A DNA stretch of 64,000 bases from Bryobacterales bacterium. Lineage in GTDB: Bacteria > Acidobacteriota > Terriglobia > Bryobacterales > UBA6623. Made by a program: the position numbers and the translations under genes. Below are positions 27,606 through 35,732 of this stretch, one piece after another (position 1 is the stretch's first letter; every line of letters begins with the position of its first letter). The notes below the pieces were generated by a model. That model worked only from the letters and a program-made list of their open reading frames with translations. It ran no database searches and was not told where the DNA came from. Where the stretch lies: contig JAPPMB010000114.1 of NCBI GenBank assembly GCA_028819255.1, positions 64,998 to 128,997 on the forward strand, written 5' to 3'.

Positions 27606-28886
27606 ATGACTCGAGATGGCCTTACGACGCGCCGCGGTTTCGCCAAGGCCGCCGCAGCTCCGCTCGTGCTCCCGGCCTCGACGCTCGGCCTGGGCGGAGC
27701 GACGCCTCCGTCTGACCGGATCGCCCTCGCCGGCATCGGCATGGGTTCACGGAATCGCCGGAACATCCAGGAGTTTCTCAAGCCGGAGGACACGCAGGTG
27801 GTCGCAGTCTGCGATCTGTTCGCGGACCGGCGTCGGCAAGCCAAGGATCTGGTGGACAAGCACTACGGCAACGGCGACTGCACCGCCACACGGTTCCACG
27901 AGGAGGTCCTTGAGAGGGACGACATCGATGCGGTGGTGATCGGGACCGGTGACCGCTGGCACGCGGTGATGAGTTCGCTCGCCGCCCAGGCGGGGAAGGA
28001 CGTCTACTGCGAGAAGCCCTTCTGCCTGACGATCGTCGAGGGGCGCCAGCTGGTGGAGGCTACGCGCCAGCACGGGACCGTTTGGCAATGCGGGACGCAG
28101 CGCCGCTCGAACCCCGGGTACCAGTTTCTGGTCAACACGATCCTAAGCGGACGCATCGGCGATCTGCACACCGTCCGGCTCTCGTTCGGCGCGACCGGCG
28201 GCTGGAAGCAGAATGCCTTTGCCAAGCCCGAGAAGGCGCCCGATATCGAAGAATTCGACTATGACCGGTGGCTTGGCCAGTCTCCGTGGGCGCCCTACTC
28301 CCCCGAGCGGGTCCGACTGTGGAGGCTTAACTGGGACACGGGGGCAGGCGGCGTCGCGGACATGGGTCCGCACTTCATCGAGACCGTGCAGTGGCTCCGC
28401 GGCAAGCCGCTCGATGCGCCCGTCGAGTACGACGGCGAGGCCGAGTTCCGCGACGAGGGGGGCATCAACAACATCCCGTACTGGTATGAGATTCGCACAC
28501 GCTTCCGGGACGGCCTGCGGCTCAACATGGACACCGGCCGCAAGGGCTTGATGTTCATCGGCGACAAGGGCTGGATCTTCCTCTCGGACATGGGCGGGAT
28601 CGAGGCTAGGCCGGATGCCGTTCTGGCAGGCCTGGATCCGCCCGATGCGCACTACAACGTCATGGGGCCGCACATCCGCAACTTTCTTTCCTGCATGCGG
28701 AGCCGGAAACAGCCGGTTTCCGGCCCGGAGGCCGCCCACCGCGCCCACACGATTGCCCACTGCGCGAACATTTGCCTGCGTCTCGGCAGGCGGGTTCGCT
28801 GGGAACCCGACAGCGAGCGGTTCGAGAACGACGCCGAAGCCAACAACATGCGCTACCGCACGATGCGCGCGCCCTGGAGGGTCTGA
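27606..28886 (+). CDS. Tat-exported Gfo/Idh/MocA family oxidoreductase
   Basis: A 426-aa protein with a twin-arginine signal (TTRRGFAKAAAAPLVLPAS), a Rossmann dinucleotide site (IALAGIGMGSRNRRNI), and the family EKP motif in 'VYCEKPFCLT'. The C-terminal domain contains 'WDTGAGGVADMGPHFIETVQW' with the likely catalytic Asp/His. Such exported enzymes keep a tightly bound NAD(P), as in glucose-fructose oxidoreductase, and act on sugars or cyclitols. A small helical protein follows 2 bp later in the same operon. Confidence 0.87.
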   Translation: MTRDGLTTRRGFAKAAAAPLVLPASTLGLGGATPPSDRIALAGIGMGSRNRRNIQEFLKPEDTQVVAVCDLFADRRRQAKDLVDKHYGNGDCTATRFHEEVLERDDIDAVVIGTGDRWHAVMSSLAAQAGKDVYCEKPFCLTIVEGRQLVEATRQHGTVWQCGTQRRSNPGYQFLVNTILSGRIGDLHTVRLSFGATGGWKQNAFAKPEKAPDIEEFDYDRWLGQSPWAPYSPERVRLWRLNWDTGAGGVADMGPHFIETVQWLRGKPLDAPVEYDGEAEFRDEGGINNIPYWYEIRTRFRDGLRLNMDTGRKGLMFIGDKGWIFLSDMGGIEARPDAVLAGLDPPDAHYNVMGPHIRNFLSCMRSRKQPVSGPEAAHRAHTIAHCANICLRLGRRVRWEPDSERFENDAEANNMRYRTMRAPWRV

Positions 28887-28888
28887 CC

Positions 28889-29296
28889 ATGCAACGCGAA
28901 CGAATCGAGAAGGCGGTTCAGGCGGTGGCGCAGTACGACTACGGAACGTCGACGTCGGCCCTGTTCGAGGTGGACCGGCTGATCAACGAGACGCACGGAG
29001 ACGAGGAGGCGCGGTCCTGGATGGAGCGCGAACTGGCCGCGCTTCTGGGATCGGACGCGAGCTTGGCCGCAAGACAGGAGGTCTGCCGTCGACTGTGGCG
29101 CATCGGCACGGACAGTTCCCTGGACTCGCTGGTCCCGATGCTCGGGTCGGACGATCCGCGGGTGGTTGGCGCCGCCTGCTACGCCATTGGCCGCCGCCCA
29201 TCTGCGAGAGCCGACGAGCTTCTGATGGCGGCGATGCGAAGAGCGCCCGAGCAGTGCAGGGCGCCGATTGAGCACTTGATCGAAGACAGGCGCTGA
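28889..29296 (+). CDS. Small HEAT-like helical protein
   Basis: A 135-aa protein rich in helices. 'LVPMLGSDDPRVVGAACYAIGRR' followed by 'SARADELLMAAMRRAP' looks like one to two HEAT/PBS-lyase-like repeats. No catalytic motif and no signal peptide. It begins 2 bp after the Gfo/Idh stop, so it should be made with that enzyme, perhaps as a partner or cytosolic chaperone. Function unknown. The in-frame extension to 28772 lies within the upstream gene and is rejected. Confidence 0.65.
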   Translation: MQRERIEKAVQAVAQYDYGTSTSALFEVDRLINETHGDEEARSWMERELAALLGSDASLAARQEVCRRLWRIGTDSSLDSLVPMLGSDDPRVVGAACYAIGRRPSARADELLMAAMRRAPEQCRAPIEHLIEDRR

Positions 29297-29360
29297 GGCA
29301 GTGGCTCCGGGGCCGGAGCCGGATTCCGGGCGTGAGTCCGCATTCGCAATAATCAGTTCC

Positions 29361-30830
29361 ATGCAGGGTGTTGCGAACTACGTCGGCGGCCGGTGGGTTC
29401 CCCTCGATGCGCCGGATGTCACTCCCGTGGTCGATCCGGCCACAAACGAGGTCCTTGCGACGGTGCCCTCCGACGGGAGCGAGGGCGTTGCGGAGGCCGC
29501 TGCCGCTGCGGCAAGGGCCTTTCCAGGCTGGCGGGCCGTGCCCGCCGGCGATCGGATCCAGTACCTGTTCCGGTTCAAGCAGCTCTTGGAGGAGGAGTTC
29601 GACGGCATTTCCCGCCTGATCTCGCGGGAGAACGGAAAGACGTGCGCGGAAGCGGCCGGCGAGCTGAGGCGCGGCATCGAGAACGTCGAGGTTGCCTGCG
29701 GCATCCCGACGATGATGCAGGGCTACAACCTGGAGGACATTGCCCGCGGCATTGACGAGACGATGAACCGTGCCCCTCTCGGGGTCGTCGGCGTCATCAC
29801 CCCGTTCAACTTTCCGGTGATGATCCCGCTGTGGTTTCTTCCCTACGCGATCGCCTGCGGAAACACGGTTGTCATCAAGCCGTCGGAAAAGGTTCCGCTC
29901 TCGATCCGGAAGGTGGTTGAGGTTCTCGAGCGAACGGGACTGCCCGAAGGCGTCGTCAATCTGGCACACGGGGGAAGGGCCGCCGCCGATGCGCTGATCG
30001 AGCACCCGGAAGTCCGTGCGATCAGCTTTGTGGGATCGAGCCCGGTCGCCAGGCACGTCTACGCATCCGCCGCCCGCCACGGCAAGCGCGTCCAGTGCCA
30101 GGGAGGAGCGAAGAACCACGTCGTTGTCATGCCGGACGCGGACCTGGAAACCACGACGCAGATCGTCACCGACAGCGCCTTCGGCTGTGCCGGCCAGCGT
30201 TGTCTGGCGGTCTCGACCGTCGTGACCGTCGGCGACGCCCACAGATCCTTCATGGACGCGATTGTCGAAGCGGCGGGATCGCTGCGGGTCGGACGGGGCC
30301 TCAGCAAGGATGTCCAGATGGGACCGGTCATTACAGCCGAGAGCCGCAGCCGCATCGAGGGTGCAATCGCGCGCGGCGCAGTGGAAGGAGCGGAAGCGGT
30401 GCTCGACGGCCGGGGCATCCGGGTGGACGGCTATCCGAACGGGAACTTCGTCGGCCCGACAGTCCTTGACCGCGTCGACGGTGGCGGCTTCCTCGGCACC
30501 ACGGAGGTGTTCGGTCCTGTCCTGGGTGTGACGCCCGTATCCAGTCTCCAGGATGCGATCGACGTCATCGCCCGCAGCCCGTTCGGGAACGCCTCCTCCA
30601 TCTTCACGACAAGCGGCGCCTCCGCGCGAAAATTCCGCACCGAGGTGCCGACGGGCAACGTCGGCATCAATATCGGTGTCGCCGCGCCCATGGCGTACTT
30701 CCCGTTCAGCGGCTGGAAGGACAGCTTCTTCGGAGTGATGCACGGCCAGGGCCGCGACGCGGTCGAGTTCTACACCGACAAGAAGGTCGTGATCGAGCGC
30801 TGGCCGCAGGAATGGTCGCGCCGCTTCTGA
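29361..30830 (+). CDS. mmsA: CoA-acylating methylmalonate-semialdehyde dehydrogenase
   Basis: A 489-aa ALDH-superfamily enzyme of the MmsA/IolA type: oxidises (methyl)malonate semialdehyde to propionyl- or acetyl-CoA with NAD and CoA in valine, beta-alanine or inositol breakdown. Visible: 'ITPFNFPVMIPLWFLPYAIACGNT', 'VKPSEKVPLS', 'FVGSSPVARHVY' and the catalytic C281 in GCAGQRCLAVS, at the position expected for IolA. 'GGAKNHVVVMPDAD' is a family marker. It follows the Gfo/Idh pair by 64 bp with AATAAT 7 bp before its ATG, so a separate promoter is possible. Confidence 0.92.
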   Translation: MQGVANYVGGRWVPLDAPDVTPVVDPATNEVLATVPSDGSEGVAEAAAAAARAFPGWRAVPAGDRIQYLFRFKQLLEEEFDGISRLISRENGKTCAEAAGELRRGIENVEVACGIPTMMQGYNLEDIARGIDETMNRAPLGVVGVITPFNFPVMIPLWFLPYAIACGNTVVIKPSEKVPLSIRKVVEVLERTGLPEGVVNLAHGGRAAADALIEHPEVRAISFVGSSPVARHVYASAARHGKRVQCQGGAKNHVVVMPDADLETTTQIVTDSAFGCAGQRCLAVSTVVTVGDAHRSFMDAIVEAAGSLRVGRGLSKDVQMGPVITAESRSRIEGAIARGAVEGAEAVLDGRGIRVDGYPNGNFVGPTVLDRVDGGGFLGTTEVFGPVLGVTPVSSLQDAIDVIARSPFGNASSIFTTSGASARKFRTEVPTGNVGINIGVAAPMAYFPFSGWKDSFFGVMHGQGRDAVEFYTDKKVVIERWPQEWSRRF

Positions 30831-30848
30831 GCCGCCGTTAGGGTCCTC

Positions 30849-31349
30849 TCAGGGCCGCATCGCCGAAGGAGGCTTCTCCCAGTAGTGCTCATGGCAGAAC
30901 GTGCAGGCAGTGTAAATCTCACCGCCGGCGTCAAACAGCGCAACCGGGTCGTTCGCCTCCGCGGCCTGCAGCGCCAGCTGCGTTGCGTCGATTAGGCCGA
31001 CAGCCCCCTCCATCCACGTTCCCGTGTCCTTGGCACGGCCCTCCATCATCAGGAGGTTGCCGGCTTCCGCAACCGTGAGAGCGCTCTGGAACACCGCCTC
31101 CCACTCCTCGTGGCTCCGGGGCCGAATCTCGTTCGTGCCCTCCACGGTGATGATGGTCCCGACCGAATCCCAGACCACCTCGGCGTTCGGATAGACCACG
31201 TCGTGCATCAGATCCTCAACCGAGGCTACCGGCTTGAATGGGGGCGAATCCCCAACGGCGCCACTCTCGCCACACGCGATCGAGAGCAGCGACGCGGTGG
31301 CGGCCACCACCAAGAGTGCCGTGGATATCCAACAGCCAGCTCGTTCCAT
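30849..31349 (-). CDS. Monohaem cytochrome c-like lipoprotein
   Basis: A 166-aa protein with a lipoprotein signal (LLSIAC then GES, Cys at ~26) and one C-terminal haem motif C-T-F-C-H. Body: 'FKPVASVEDLMHDVVYPNAEVVWDSVG' and 'VAEAGNLLMMEGRAKDTGTW'. It is related to the protein at 23181-23603, with the same layout and a C-terminal CxxCH as in class II cytochromes. Probably anchored in the periplasm. ATG at 31349 chosen because the signal peptide starts there. Confidence 0.8.
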   Translation of the reverse strand: MERAGCWISTALLVVAATASLLSIACGESGAVGDSPPFKPVASVEDLMHDVVYPNAEVVWDSVGTIITVEGTNEIRPRSHEEWEAVFQSALTVAEAGNLLMMEGRAKDTGTWMEGAVGLIDATQLALQAAEANDPVALFDAGGEIYTACTFCHEHYWEKPPSAMRP

Positions 31350-31559
31350 CGCACACCTTCCGTCAGGGCGGGCATTATCGGCGCCTTGCACGGTCGAGGC
31401 CGCGTCAGGGCGCCGCCGCCCGGCCTTCACTGTAGCGCGTGAAAGGAAGGCGCCGTTCGCAAGACGGGCTCTGCACGGCGGCGCTCTGCTAGAGTCTTGT
31501 CTTACGGATCCTGATCGGACTGGGCCGCATCGGACGGATCGCCGGGAGAAGTTCGCGTC

Positions 31560-32057
31560 ATGTCGCTGCCAGCCTTCCTTGAATGGCTTGAAGGTACGTG
31601 GGCCAGTGTCGGGATCCGCGAGTCGATCCTCTTCTATCCCTTTGTGGAGACTTCGCACGTCCTGACGCTCTGCCTCTTCCTCGGGATGACTGCAACCTGG
31701 GACCTGCGGCTCGTCGGCGCCACCCTGCGCAAGGTGCCGGTATCCGAGGTCATCAACCGGCTGTTTCCCTGGGCGATCGCGGGCTTCGTGCTGATGGTGA
31801 TCAGCGGTTCGATGCTCTTCCTTTCCAGCCCGGTCCGCGCCTCGCAGAACATCTTCTTTCAGATCAAGATGGTGACGATCGTCCTAGCGGGCCTGAACGC
31901 GTTCGTATTTCACCGCACAGTCTTCCGATGGGTGGCCGAGTGGGACGTGGCTGACGCGATACCCTTCCGCGCCCGTGCGGCGGGTTTCGCGTCGCTCGTG
32001 CTCTGGAGCATCGTCGTGATCTGTGGGCGCATGCAAGCCTACAACTGGTTCGACTAG
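31560..32057 (+). CDS. DUF6644-like membrane protein (first of a pair)
   Basis: A 165-aa inner-membrane protein with about four hydrophobic helices. Conserved features of this uncharacterised family: 'IRESILFYPFVETSHVLTLCLFLGMTATWDLRL' near the start and 'VLWSIVVICGRMQAYNWFD' at the end. The histidine in helix 1 (ETSHVL) and Arg in the last helix recall haem-binding or redox membrane proteins, but that is inference. The next gene, 12 bp away, is a homologue. Confidence 0.7.
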   Translation: MSLPAFLEWLEGTWASVGIRESILFYPFVETSHVLTLCLFLGMTATWDLRLVGATLRKVPVSEVINRLFPWAIAGFVLMVISGSMLFLSSPVRASQNIFFQIKMVTIVLAGLNAFVFHRTVFRWVAEWDVADAIPFRARAAGFASLVLWSIVVICGRMQAYNWFD

Positions 32058-32069
32058 CGGAGTTGGCGA

Positions 32070-32546
32070 ATGGACCTGCTGCCTGTTTTCCAGTGGCTCG
32101 AGGACACCACGATCGGTGCGGTGATCCGCGAGTCGCTGTGGCTGTTTCCGGTCATCGAGGCCGTCCACCTCCTGGCGCTGGCATTGTTGGGCGGCACCAT
32201 CCTGCTCGTCGATCTGAGGCTCCTGGGATTCGGCTTGCGCAGCCAGCCGGTTGCCGCCCTGGCCGAGGGCGTGCATCCGTGGCTCGTTGGCGGGCTGCTC
32301 ACCATGGTCGCGACTGGCGTTCCGATGTTTCTCTCGGAGGCGATCAAGTGCTACTACAGCCCTCCGTTCTGGTACAAGATGTTCTTCCTGGTCGTTGCTA
32401 CTGCATACACGTTTTCGGTGCGCAAGCGCGTTGCGGCCGCAGATCCTGCCAGGCTGGGACCCGTCTGGGGCCGACTCTCGGCCCTAGCGTCCATGGGGCT
32501 CTGGTTCTGCGTCGGATTCTCCGGCCGCTGGATCGCCTTCTACTGA
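32070..32546 (+). CDS. DUF6644-like membrane protein (second of a pair)
   Basis: A 158-aa homologue of the preceding protein with the same plan: 'VIRESLWLFPVIEAVHLLALALLGGTILLVDLRLLG', a middle pair of helices, and a C-terminal 'GLWFCVGFSGRWIAFY'. The shared His in helix 1 and the final GRW are conserved between the two. The pair probably forms a heteromer. Function unknown; a DUF6152 gene lies convergent just downstream. Confidence 0.7.
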   Translation: MDLLPVFQWLEDTTIGAVIRESLWLFPVIEAVHLLALALLGGTILLVDLRLLGFGLRSQPVAALAEGVHPWLVGGLLTMVATGVPMFLSEAIKCYYSPPFWYKMFFLVVATAYTFSVRKRVAAADPARLGPVWGRLSALASMGLWFCVGFSGRWIAFY

Positions 32547-32582
32547 TGATCGGCGATCGAGCCGGGTAGCGCTCGTTTCCGT

Positions 32583-33020
32583 CTAGCGCCGCGGCTCCGT
32601 CGGGTCCCTGCCGTCTCGCGGTGCTCCGGTTCCGGAGGAGCCCATGAAGAGCCTCCGGCCATCCTCAAAGGTGAGGTTGCGGCCGTTGGCCTTCAGCGTT
32701 CCGTCCTTCGCCTGGTACCCGTCGACCAGAATCACGGTGCCCGGCATGAGCGACTTCTTGGTGAAGCCCCGGCGAAACAGAGTGTTGGGCGTGCCGCCCT
32801 CCACCATCCATTGCTCCACCTCGCCGTCCTGCGCCGACACATCGATGTGAATCCACGCGTGCGGGTTGATCCACTCCATCTTCGTGACTGTGCCCTTCAG
32901 CTGGACCGGACGGTTTGCATCGAATTCGGCTGAAAATGCGTGGTGTGCCCAGACTGGCACGGCCACCGCGAGGGCGGTCAGCACGATGCCGACCGCAACG
33001 TAGGCTGTTCTGCTCGACAT
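32583..33020 (-). CDS. DUF6152 secreted protein
   Basis: A 145-aa protein with a signal peptide (VGIVLTALAVAVPVWA) and the DUF6152 core 'HHAFSAEFDANRPVQLKGTVTKMEWINPHAWIHI'. Later blocks 'EGGTPNTLFRRGFTKKSL' and 'VLVDGYQAKDG' fit an OB-like fold. The family is periplasmic and of unknown role; HHAF and NPHAW histidines may bind metal. A TACACT lies 19 bp before the ATG. Confidence 0.85.
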   Translation of the reverse strand: MSSRTAYVAVGIVLTALAVAVPVWAHHAFSAEFDANRPVQLKGTVTKMEWINPHAWIHIDVSAQDGEVEQWMVEGGTPNTLFRRGFTKKSLMPGTVILVDGYQAKDGTLKANGRNLTFEDGRRLFMGSSGTGAPRDGRDPTEPRR

Positions 33021-33588
33021 GGGTTCAGACCTCGGTTGCAGTGTACCCTACGCGCCGGGGCCATGGCGTGCTGCCATTCGCCCTTCCATGGCTGATTCTT
33101 GTTCTGATCTGTAACCTTGCGCACAATGAGTCAGGGAAGCTTGCAGTGCTCGTCGCTGCTTCTCTACACTTCTCGCACTGTCTGCTAGGTCCGTGCTCTG
33201 CCACTACGGTGACTGTTCCAGGCGGAGCCCTTGCCCGCCGTCGAGGTTCTGCCCTCGTAGGACGAGTGCCGACTACAGGAAGAGGCGCCGCAGCGCGGCT
33301 CGCACAACCCTTGCGGAAATCCCCGCGCGACGGGCCAGCACCTACCACCTATCGGTGAAGACGCCAACCCTTCCCTGGAACGGAGCAATTTCCTCACAGC
33401 CCCTGGACCTCTTTCGCCCGTCCCACAGGGCAACCCAGCGACCCGCGGCGCAGGATCCCCATTTCTTGTAACGCTTCAGATGTCACGTGCCTGACTTCCG
33501 CTATGCTGTGGGCAGGTTCGAGAGTGCTCGCACACTAAGGGGAAATTGCTGTTGTTGGCAATCGACCAAGAAAGCTGAGCAGTTGGAC
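33021..33588. other. Intergenic region upstream of the R-M genes
   Basis: About 570 bp with no credible gene and a visibly less GC-biased, more mixed composition than its surroundings. A TATGCT at 33502-33507 is a possible -10 for the R-M operon, giving a ~90-base leader. An AGTG-N6-CACT element a little downstream could be an operator, but no controller gene is present. Confidence 0.45.
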
Positions 33589-33594
33589 AAGGAG
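33589..33594 (+). promoter_or_regulatory. Strong Shine-Dalgarno of the methylase gene
   Basis: AAGGAG lies 7 bp before the ATG at 33602. It contrasts with the many SD-less, apparently leaderless first genes in this window. Confidence 0.7.
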
Positions 33595-33601
33595 AAAAAG
33601 T

Positions 33602-34486
33602 ATGGCTGAGACGGCCCTGCCGAATGGTATTCCAGTCTCTCCCTATCCGGCTGCCAACGTCGCCTCGGTTGGCCAGCACAGCCCGCTCCGGTACCCCGGC
33701 GGCAAGACGTGGCTCATTCCGCATGTCAAAGCTTGGCTCCGCCGGGTCAGACCGAAGCCCGACCTGCTGCTTGAACCGTTCTGTGGAGGCAGCATCGTAT
33801 CCCTCAGCGCTGTGATCGAAGGCTGGGTCGAGCAGTGCTGCATGTCCGAGCTCGATCGCGACGTTGCTGCGTTCTGGCACGCTGCCCTGCGCCACGGTCC
33901 GGCCTTGGCCGAAAAGATTCTTCGTTTCAATGTTTCCCGGGATGCGGTGAACGCTTTGGTGCGCCAAGCGCCGTGCGACGTCCTTGAGCATGGGTTTCGC
34001 ACGTTGGTCCTGAACCGGACGCGGCGAGGGGGGATCCTGGCACCTGGGGCGGCACTCATCAGGTCGGGGGAAAACGGCAAGGGACTGGCCTCGCGCTGGT
34101 ATCCCCACACGATCGCCAGACGTCTGAACGCGATCAGTGCGCAGGCAGAGCGCATCGGTTTCTTCGAGGGCGACGGAATGACGCTTCTCAAGGCCATGCT
34201 GGGAGCGTCGGGAACGGAGGTCGCCGTATTCGTCGATCCGCCCTACACCGCTGGCGGAAAGAGAGCGGGCAGGCGGCTCTACGCCCATCACGAAATCGAC
34301 CACGGGGGCCTCTTCGCGCTGCTGGACGACAGCTCGGCCCAGTTTCTGATGACGTACGACGCATCTCCGGAAATCGTGGGCCTGATCCGCAAGCATGACT
34401 TCCATGCGGTTCAAGTGGTCATGAAGAACGGACACCACAATCGGATCCCCGAACTGGTCATCACGCCAAGAGCGGTTTTCGATTGA
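33602..34486 (+). CDS. D12-class (Dam-like) adenine-N6 DNA methyltransferase
   Basis: A 294-aa SAM-dependent DNA methylase. N-terminal PLRYPGGKT (28-36) and 'LLLEPFCGGSIVSL' (SAM motif I), then DPPY (212-215, catalytic motif IV) and the D12-type 'LNRTRRGGILAPGA' segment. D12-class enzymes make N6-methyladenine, usually in GATC-like sites, so the target here must contain adenine. Its stop overlaps the TTG start of the restriction gene (TTGA), so the pair is coupled with the protecting enzyme first. Confidence 0.9.
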   Translation: MAETALPNGIPVSPYPAANVASVGQHSPLRYPGGKTWLIPHVKAWLRRVRPKPDLLLEPFCGGSIVSLSAVIEGWVEQCCMSELDRDVAAFWHAALRHGPALAEKILRFNVSRDAVNALVRQAPCDVLEHGFRTLVLNRTRRGGILAPGAALIRSGENGKGLASRWYPHTIARRLNAISAQAERIGFFEGDGMTLLKAMLGASGTEVAVFVDPPYTAGGKRAGRRLYAHHEIDHGGLFALLDDSSAQFLMTYDASPEIVGLIRKHDFHAVQVVMKNGHHNRIPELVITPRAVFD

Positions 34487-35379
34487 GATCTCCGAGGCCC
34501 AGGTACGGCATCGCCGAGTGGTTCGGCGAGCCTTTCAAGGAGATAGCGGCCGATCTTCGCAAGGATCTTGCGATGATCGCCACGCGCTCGGGACGCGAGG
34601 CAGCAGCTAGTCAGCCCAGATTCTGCCCGTTCCAGACTGCTGTGCCATGTCGAAAGCCAGGCGGCGTTTGCTCCATCCGAGCCTACAGCAAAGGGCCAAG
34701 AGGACGGCTTGGAAACCCCGCAGGCGAGCCCGTCATCACCTGCCCCAAGCGCTTTGAGGAGGGGCAGCTACTGGTCCACTGGCTCGCCGATATCGTTGGC
34801 TTCCGCCCGGAAGAAGTGATGATAGCCCGGGAAGTGCCTTTCATGAAGGGTTCGGAGACGGGCAAAGCTGCCGGAATGATTGATTTTGTTGTCGCTCAGC
34901 CGTCCGGCGGAACACTGCCGTGGTACGGGCTTGAAATCCAGGCGGTGTATTTCTCAGGACGAGGCATGGGATCAGAGTTCGACCGCGTACGGCAACATCC
35001 GGACCGTTTGGAGTTCCCTTCGGACGTCCGGCGCCCGGACTGGCGCTCGTCGGGCGCAAAGCGGCTCATGCCGCAACTTCAGATCAAGGTGCCAACGTTG
35101 CGCAGGTGGGGCGCCAAGCTGGCGGTAGCCGTTGACGCCCCGTTCTTCGCCTCGCTGGGGGGCCCGAGTTCGGAGCCCAGCAAGGATCTGGGAGACGGCG
35201 ACATCATCTGGCTCGTGCCCGAGTTGACCGTCGACAAAGAGGGTCGGCATCGACTGGTTCGCGGGCACTGGGAAGTCCTTACGCTTGAGAAATCCAGCGA
35301 CAAGCTCCTCGCGGCGAAGACTGTAAGCCGCAGCGCCTTCGAAGACACTCTGCAAGGTAAGCTCAAGCCCTTGAACTGA
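34483..35379 (+). CDS. NotI-family-like type II restriction endonuclease
   Basis: A 298-aa protein resembling NotI. The N-terminal region has four cysteines (48, 56, 63, 87: FCPF, C, GGVCS, TCPKR) spaced like NotI's iron-Cys4 site, preceded by 'YGIAEWFG' (compare NotI 'FIAEFFG'). A PD-(D/E)XK-like core follows: D134 in GMIDFVV and E151-I-Q153 in GLEIQAV, with Gln in place of Lys exactly as in NotI. It is shorter than NotI (383 aa). Predicted to cut DNA unmodified by the neighbouring methylase. Identification is by eye and should be tested by profile search. Confidence 0.75.
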   Translation: MRSPRPRYGIAEWFGEPFKEIAADLRKDLAMIATRSGREAAASQPRFCPFQTAVPCRKPGGVCSIRAYSKGPRGRLGNPAGEPVITCPKRFEEGQLLVHWLADIVGFRPEEVMIAREVPFMKGSETGKAAGMIDFVVAQPSGGTLPWYGLEIQAVYFSGRGMGSEFDRVRQHPDRLEFPSDVRRPDWRSSGAKRLMPQLQIKVPTLRRWGAKLAVAVDAPFFASLGGPSSEPSKDLGDGDIIWLVPELTVDKEGRHRLVRGHWEVLTLEKSSDKLLAAKTVSRSAFEDTLQGKLKPLN

Positions 35380-35732
35380 TGCGGGCGGAATGATCGAGCG
35401 GGCCATGTCTTCGGCCTTCGGTGGATTCGCCTTGCGATTGAGCCGTGCTCGGCCTGACCCCTAATTCTCGCGGGCGCGCAGGGCAGACATGCGCACTGCG
35501 GGGTCATGCGATTCAACTGAGGCTCCGGCCCGGGCGGGCTTGCCCTTGCGCAACGCCGCTGCTCCGGGTGGTGGCAGTGCCGGGCACCCTGCGAACGGTG
35601 TGCCCGTGCCCTGGATACGGATGACTGCGAACCCCATTCGACACACGGCTGTCGCACGATGCATGACGCTTGGAGCGCCTTCCCGCGAACGCAGCCCACG
35701 CGGAGCAGGGCTGACCTGTGTGAGGACCTTGC
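35380..35732. other. 353-bp intergenic region after the R-M genes
   Basis: Lies between the restriction gene and a convergent secreted-protein gene. Short open frames on both strands have no recognisable content. Nothing like a terminator with a T-run is seen. Confidence 0.4.

Noticed and set aside
33476-34438. 320-aa minus-strand frame opposite the methylase
   Set aside because: Antisense to a methylase with all catalytic motifs; no independent support. I also considered it as a controller or antitoxin gene and saw no helix-turn-helix.
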